Assembly: GCA_003561665.1 (NCBI GenBank)
Contig: PWVY01000121.1
Span: 1-14,882, forward strand
Reading direction: 5' to 3'
Length of the DNA stretch: 14,882 nt
Origin: Thermoplasmata archaeon
GTDB lineage: Archaea > Thermoplasmatota > SW-10-69-26
In this document: one piece after another, positions 13,306-14,882 of the stretch
Position numbering within the stretch: the first letter of the stretch is position 1
How the letters are laid out: the number at the start of each line of letters is the position of its first letter
Notes under the pieces: model-generated
Database searches by the model: none
Told to the model about the DNA's origin: nothing
The model's input: only the letters and a program-made list of their open reading frames with translations
Position numbers and translations under genes: made by a program

Positions 13306-14313
13306 ATGAAAAACGTGCACACCTGGGCTCGCTTCGCCATCCTTCTCGCAGCAGTCCTCCTCACCGCAGGATGCATCACCACCTTCACAGGGAACGACGA
13401 AACCAACGAGCCCCTGCAAGACCCTGAACCCACGCACGACGACTCCGCCGACGAGAGCAACGGTCACGACGAGGACGGAAGCAACGACGAGCAAGACGAC
13501 TCAAACGACGCGGATAGGGATGCAGACGACGACCAGGATGGAGAGGACGAACGACGAAGCCAAGATCATCCTCCATGGCCCTCCCCCAGCGAGGCCAACA
13601 TCCGACCCGGCGTGCAGGTCAGCACCGGCTCTGGATCCTGCACATCCAACTTCCTGTTCACAACCCCCGGCAACGGGTCCCTTCTCCTCGGCTCCGCAGC
13701 ACATTGTTTCGCTGAGAACCCCAGCGGCGCAAGCGACGGTTGCGACCCTTCCGCTGAACCCCACCAGCCTGGAACGAGCGTCAACATCGAGGGGGCCAGC
13801 GAACCCGGCGTCCTCCTCTACTCGTCCTGGCATTCGATGCAACAAGGCAACGAAACAAGCCAAGAAGCATGCTTGTACAACGACTTCGCGCTCATCCTCA
13901 TCCCCCAAGAAGACCGAGCCACGACCAGCCCCGCGATGCACGGTTACGGGGGACCTACAGGCTTGGCCCAAAGCGCCAGCGTCTCCACCGGGGACAAGCT
14001 TCTCTGGTATGGGAACAGCAACCTTCGTCCAGGCATGGAGGAGGCTCAAACCAACGAGGGCTACGTTGTCCACGCGGGGCCTTGGGATGCGGTGATGTAC
14101 AGCGCTACGCCTGGCGTCCCAGGGGACAGCGGAAGCGGGGTTCTCTCATCGAACGGGGACGCCGTGGGCGTGATGAACACGGTCCGGATCTTGCCTGAGA
14201 CGGGATCCAACGGTGTGATGCTTCTGGAACCTGCGCTGGAGTACGCTGCCGGGCTGGACGTGGTCGTAGAACTGGCCACGTGGGAACAACTTGACGACGG
14301 GGTCCTGCCCTGA
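13306..14313 (+). CDS. Lipoprotein trypsin-like (S1-family) serine protease with acidic stalk
   Basis: Endopeptidase exposed on the outer face of the membrane. The 335-aa precursor has a signal sequence with lipobox (LTAGC, Cys23), then a low-complexity stalk (about 30-85) made almost wholly of Asp, Glu, Asn, Ser and Gly, then a chymotrypsin-fold domain (about 100-330). The catalytic triad is visible: His133 in GSAAHCF, Asp193 in NDFALILIP, and Ser275 in GVPGDSGSGV. The GDSGS and AAHC blocks are classic S1 signatures. Cys134 and Cys147 plus Cys107 could form disulfides. The domain is compact and resembles bacterial and archaeal extracellular S1 proteases. ATG 13306 gives MKNVHTWARF; GTG 13315 is an alternative start with better promoter spacing. 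Its stop is 8 nt from the convergent sugar-kinase stop. The substrate is unknown; it may act with the secreted M14 carboxypeptidase in extracellular peptide use (inference). Confidence 0.9.
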   Translation: MKNVHTWARFAILLAAVLLTAGCITTFTGNDETNEPLQDPEPTHDDSADESNGHDEDGSNDEQDDSNDADRDADDDQDGEDERRSQDHPPWPSPSEANIRPGVQVSTGSGSCTSNFLFTTPGNGSLLLGSAAHCFAENPSGASDGCDPSAEPHQPGTSVNIEGASEPGVLLYSSWHSMQQGNETSQEACLYNDFALILIPQEDRATTSPAMHGYGGPTGLAQSASVSTGDKLLWYGNSNLRPGMEEAQTNEGYVVHAGPWDAVMYSATPGVPGDSGSGVLSSNGDAVGVMNTVRILPETGSNGVMLLEPALEYAAGLDVVVELATWEQLDDGVLP

Positions 14314-14321
14314 TGGTTGGC

Positions 14322-14882
14322 TCATGGGCCCGTTTCGGTTGTGTCCTTCGTCGTGACTTGGACATCTTGGGCTCGGTTTCGCACGTCCTCCTTGGAGGGG
14401 AACCGATCAGCGAAGGGCGTCGGGGGGGCATGGAGGAACCGCTCGGCGGTCGCGCACGCCGTGGCTAGGGCTTGGCTAAGGTCCTGGTCTTGGAGGAGGG
14501 CGTGAACGAGACCCGCATCGAAGACATCCCCGGCGCCTGTGGGGTCAAGCGTGGGGGTTGGGGGCAGCGTGGCCTGGTGGATGGATCCGTCGTAGGCGAG
14601 GGCTCCTTGTTCGCTTTGCGTGACGATGCTTGTGGAGCCTGTGAGGTCGTGGAGGTTTTGGGTGAGGGTCGTGGGGTTCGTGCTTCCGAAGAGGGGGGCT
14701 AGTTCGTTTTGGGAGGCGCAGGTGTGCGTGGCGGGGGGAAGCTTGTCGGGGTTGCGTGGTTGGATGCGTTGGAGGTTGTTGCGGGTGTCTTCGCCAAGGC
14801 GTCGGAGCAAGCCTTGGGGGTCCAGGATGGTGATGGGCGCGTTGGGGTCCTGGTACGTGGGGGGGATCTCGTTGAGGATGGG
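14322..14882 (-). CDS. PfkB-family carbohydrate kinase, 5' partial (runs off right edge)
   Basis: ATP-dependent sugar or nucleoside kinase of the ribokinase/PfkB family. Only the last 186 codons are inside the window. The frame stays open to the right edge, where it reads PILNEIPPTYQDPNAPITIL followed by DPQGLLRRLG, matching the family's internal DxQG region. The signature near the C-terminus, LDPTGAGDVFDAGLVHALL, is PfkB motif 2 with the catalytic-base Asp in GAGD (anion hole GAG). Before it, STSIVTQSEQGALAYDG matches the usual T-x-G-x-x-G strand. The C-terminus (RFPSKEDVRNRAQDVQ) is ordinary. The TTG near 14808 is a Leu codon within the gene and not a start. The sugar substrate cannot be assigned because the N-terminal lid and substrate loop are outside the window. 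Confidence 0.88.
   Translation of the reverse strand, partial: PILNEIPPTYQDPNAPITILDPQGLLRRLGEDTRNNLQRIQPRNPDKLPPATHTCASQNELAPLFGSTNPTTLTQNLHDLTGSTSIVTQSEQGALAYDGSIHQATLPPTPTLDPTGAGDVFDAGLVHALLQDQDLSQALATACATAERFLHAPPTPFADRFPSKEDVRNRAQDVQVTTKDTTETGP

Noticed and set aside
1..14882. Mobile element, phage or defence island
   Set aside because: No transposase, integrase, terminal inverted repeats, toxin-antitoxin or nuclease signatures; genes are ordinary chromosomal types.

Overview
The window is a gene-dense, GC-rich stretch that looks archaeal. Most genes carry their own TATA-like box about 25-31 nt upstream of the start codon. There is usually no room for a leader or Shine-Dalgarno site, and two of these starts are GTG. 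Exported proteins have lipobox or signal-peptide N-termini and very acidic mature chains, and the cupredoxin ends in a sortase-like C-terminal anchor. A halotolerant or marine Thermoplasmatota-type euryarchaeon is my best guess; this is an inference from gene style, not a phylogenetic result.

Layout: 1-1085 is the 3' part of an M20 dipeptidase-like gene (+). 1195-2564 holds two tandem cyclophilins (+). The first is cytoplasmic and intact. The second is a lipoprotein form interrupted by an in-frame TAA. 2568-3476 (-) is a DsbA-superfamily protein with an SxxC active site and a C-terminal winged-helix-like extension. 3573-4019 (+) is a membrane-anchored type I copper protein. 4142-4273 may hold a tiny ORF. 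4274-5686 (-) is a PKD/degenerate-cupredoxin lipoprotein with His-Asp repeats. 5812-7173 (+) is a secreted M14 zinc carboxypeptidase. 7237-10035 (+) is aconitase A. 10056-10742 (-) has a tRNA-binding OB-fold domain. 10829-11182 (+) is a helical protein of unknown function. 11239-12570 (+) is a CNNM/CorC-type membrane protein. 12567-13184 (-) is a GNAT acetyltransferase. 13306-14313 (+) is a trypsin-like protease lipoprotein. 14322-14882 (-) is the 3' part of a PfkB-family sugar kinase that runs off the right edge.

Genes mostly alternate strand and appear monocistronic, so there is no single large operon. Two functional themes recur. One is the cell-surface/exoplasmic set: the lipoprotein cyclophilin, cupredoxin, His-rich cupredoxin-like lipoprotein, M14 carboxypeptidase and S1 protease, which together suggest metal handling and peptide degradation outside the membrane. 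The other is core metabolism and information processing: aconitase, sugar kinase, M20 peptidase and the tRNA-binding protein. No rRNA, tRNA, CRISPR array, transposase or phage gene was recognised. I see no clear defence or mobile system. The most unusual items are the broken lipoprotein cyclophilin, the His-Asp/degenerate-cupredoxin lipoprotein beside a canonical cupredoxin, and the DsbA-like protein that has lost one active-site cysteine.
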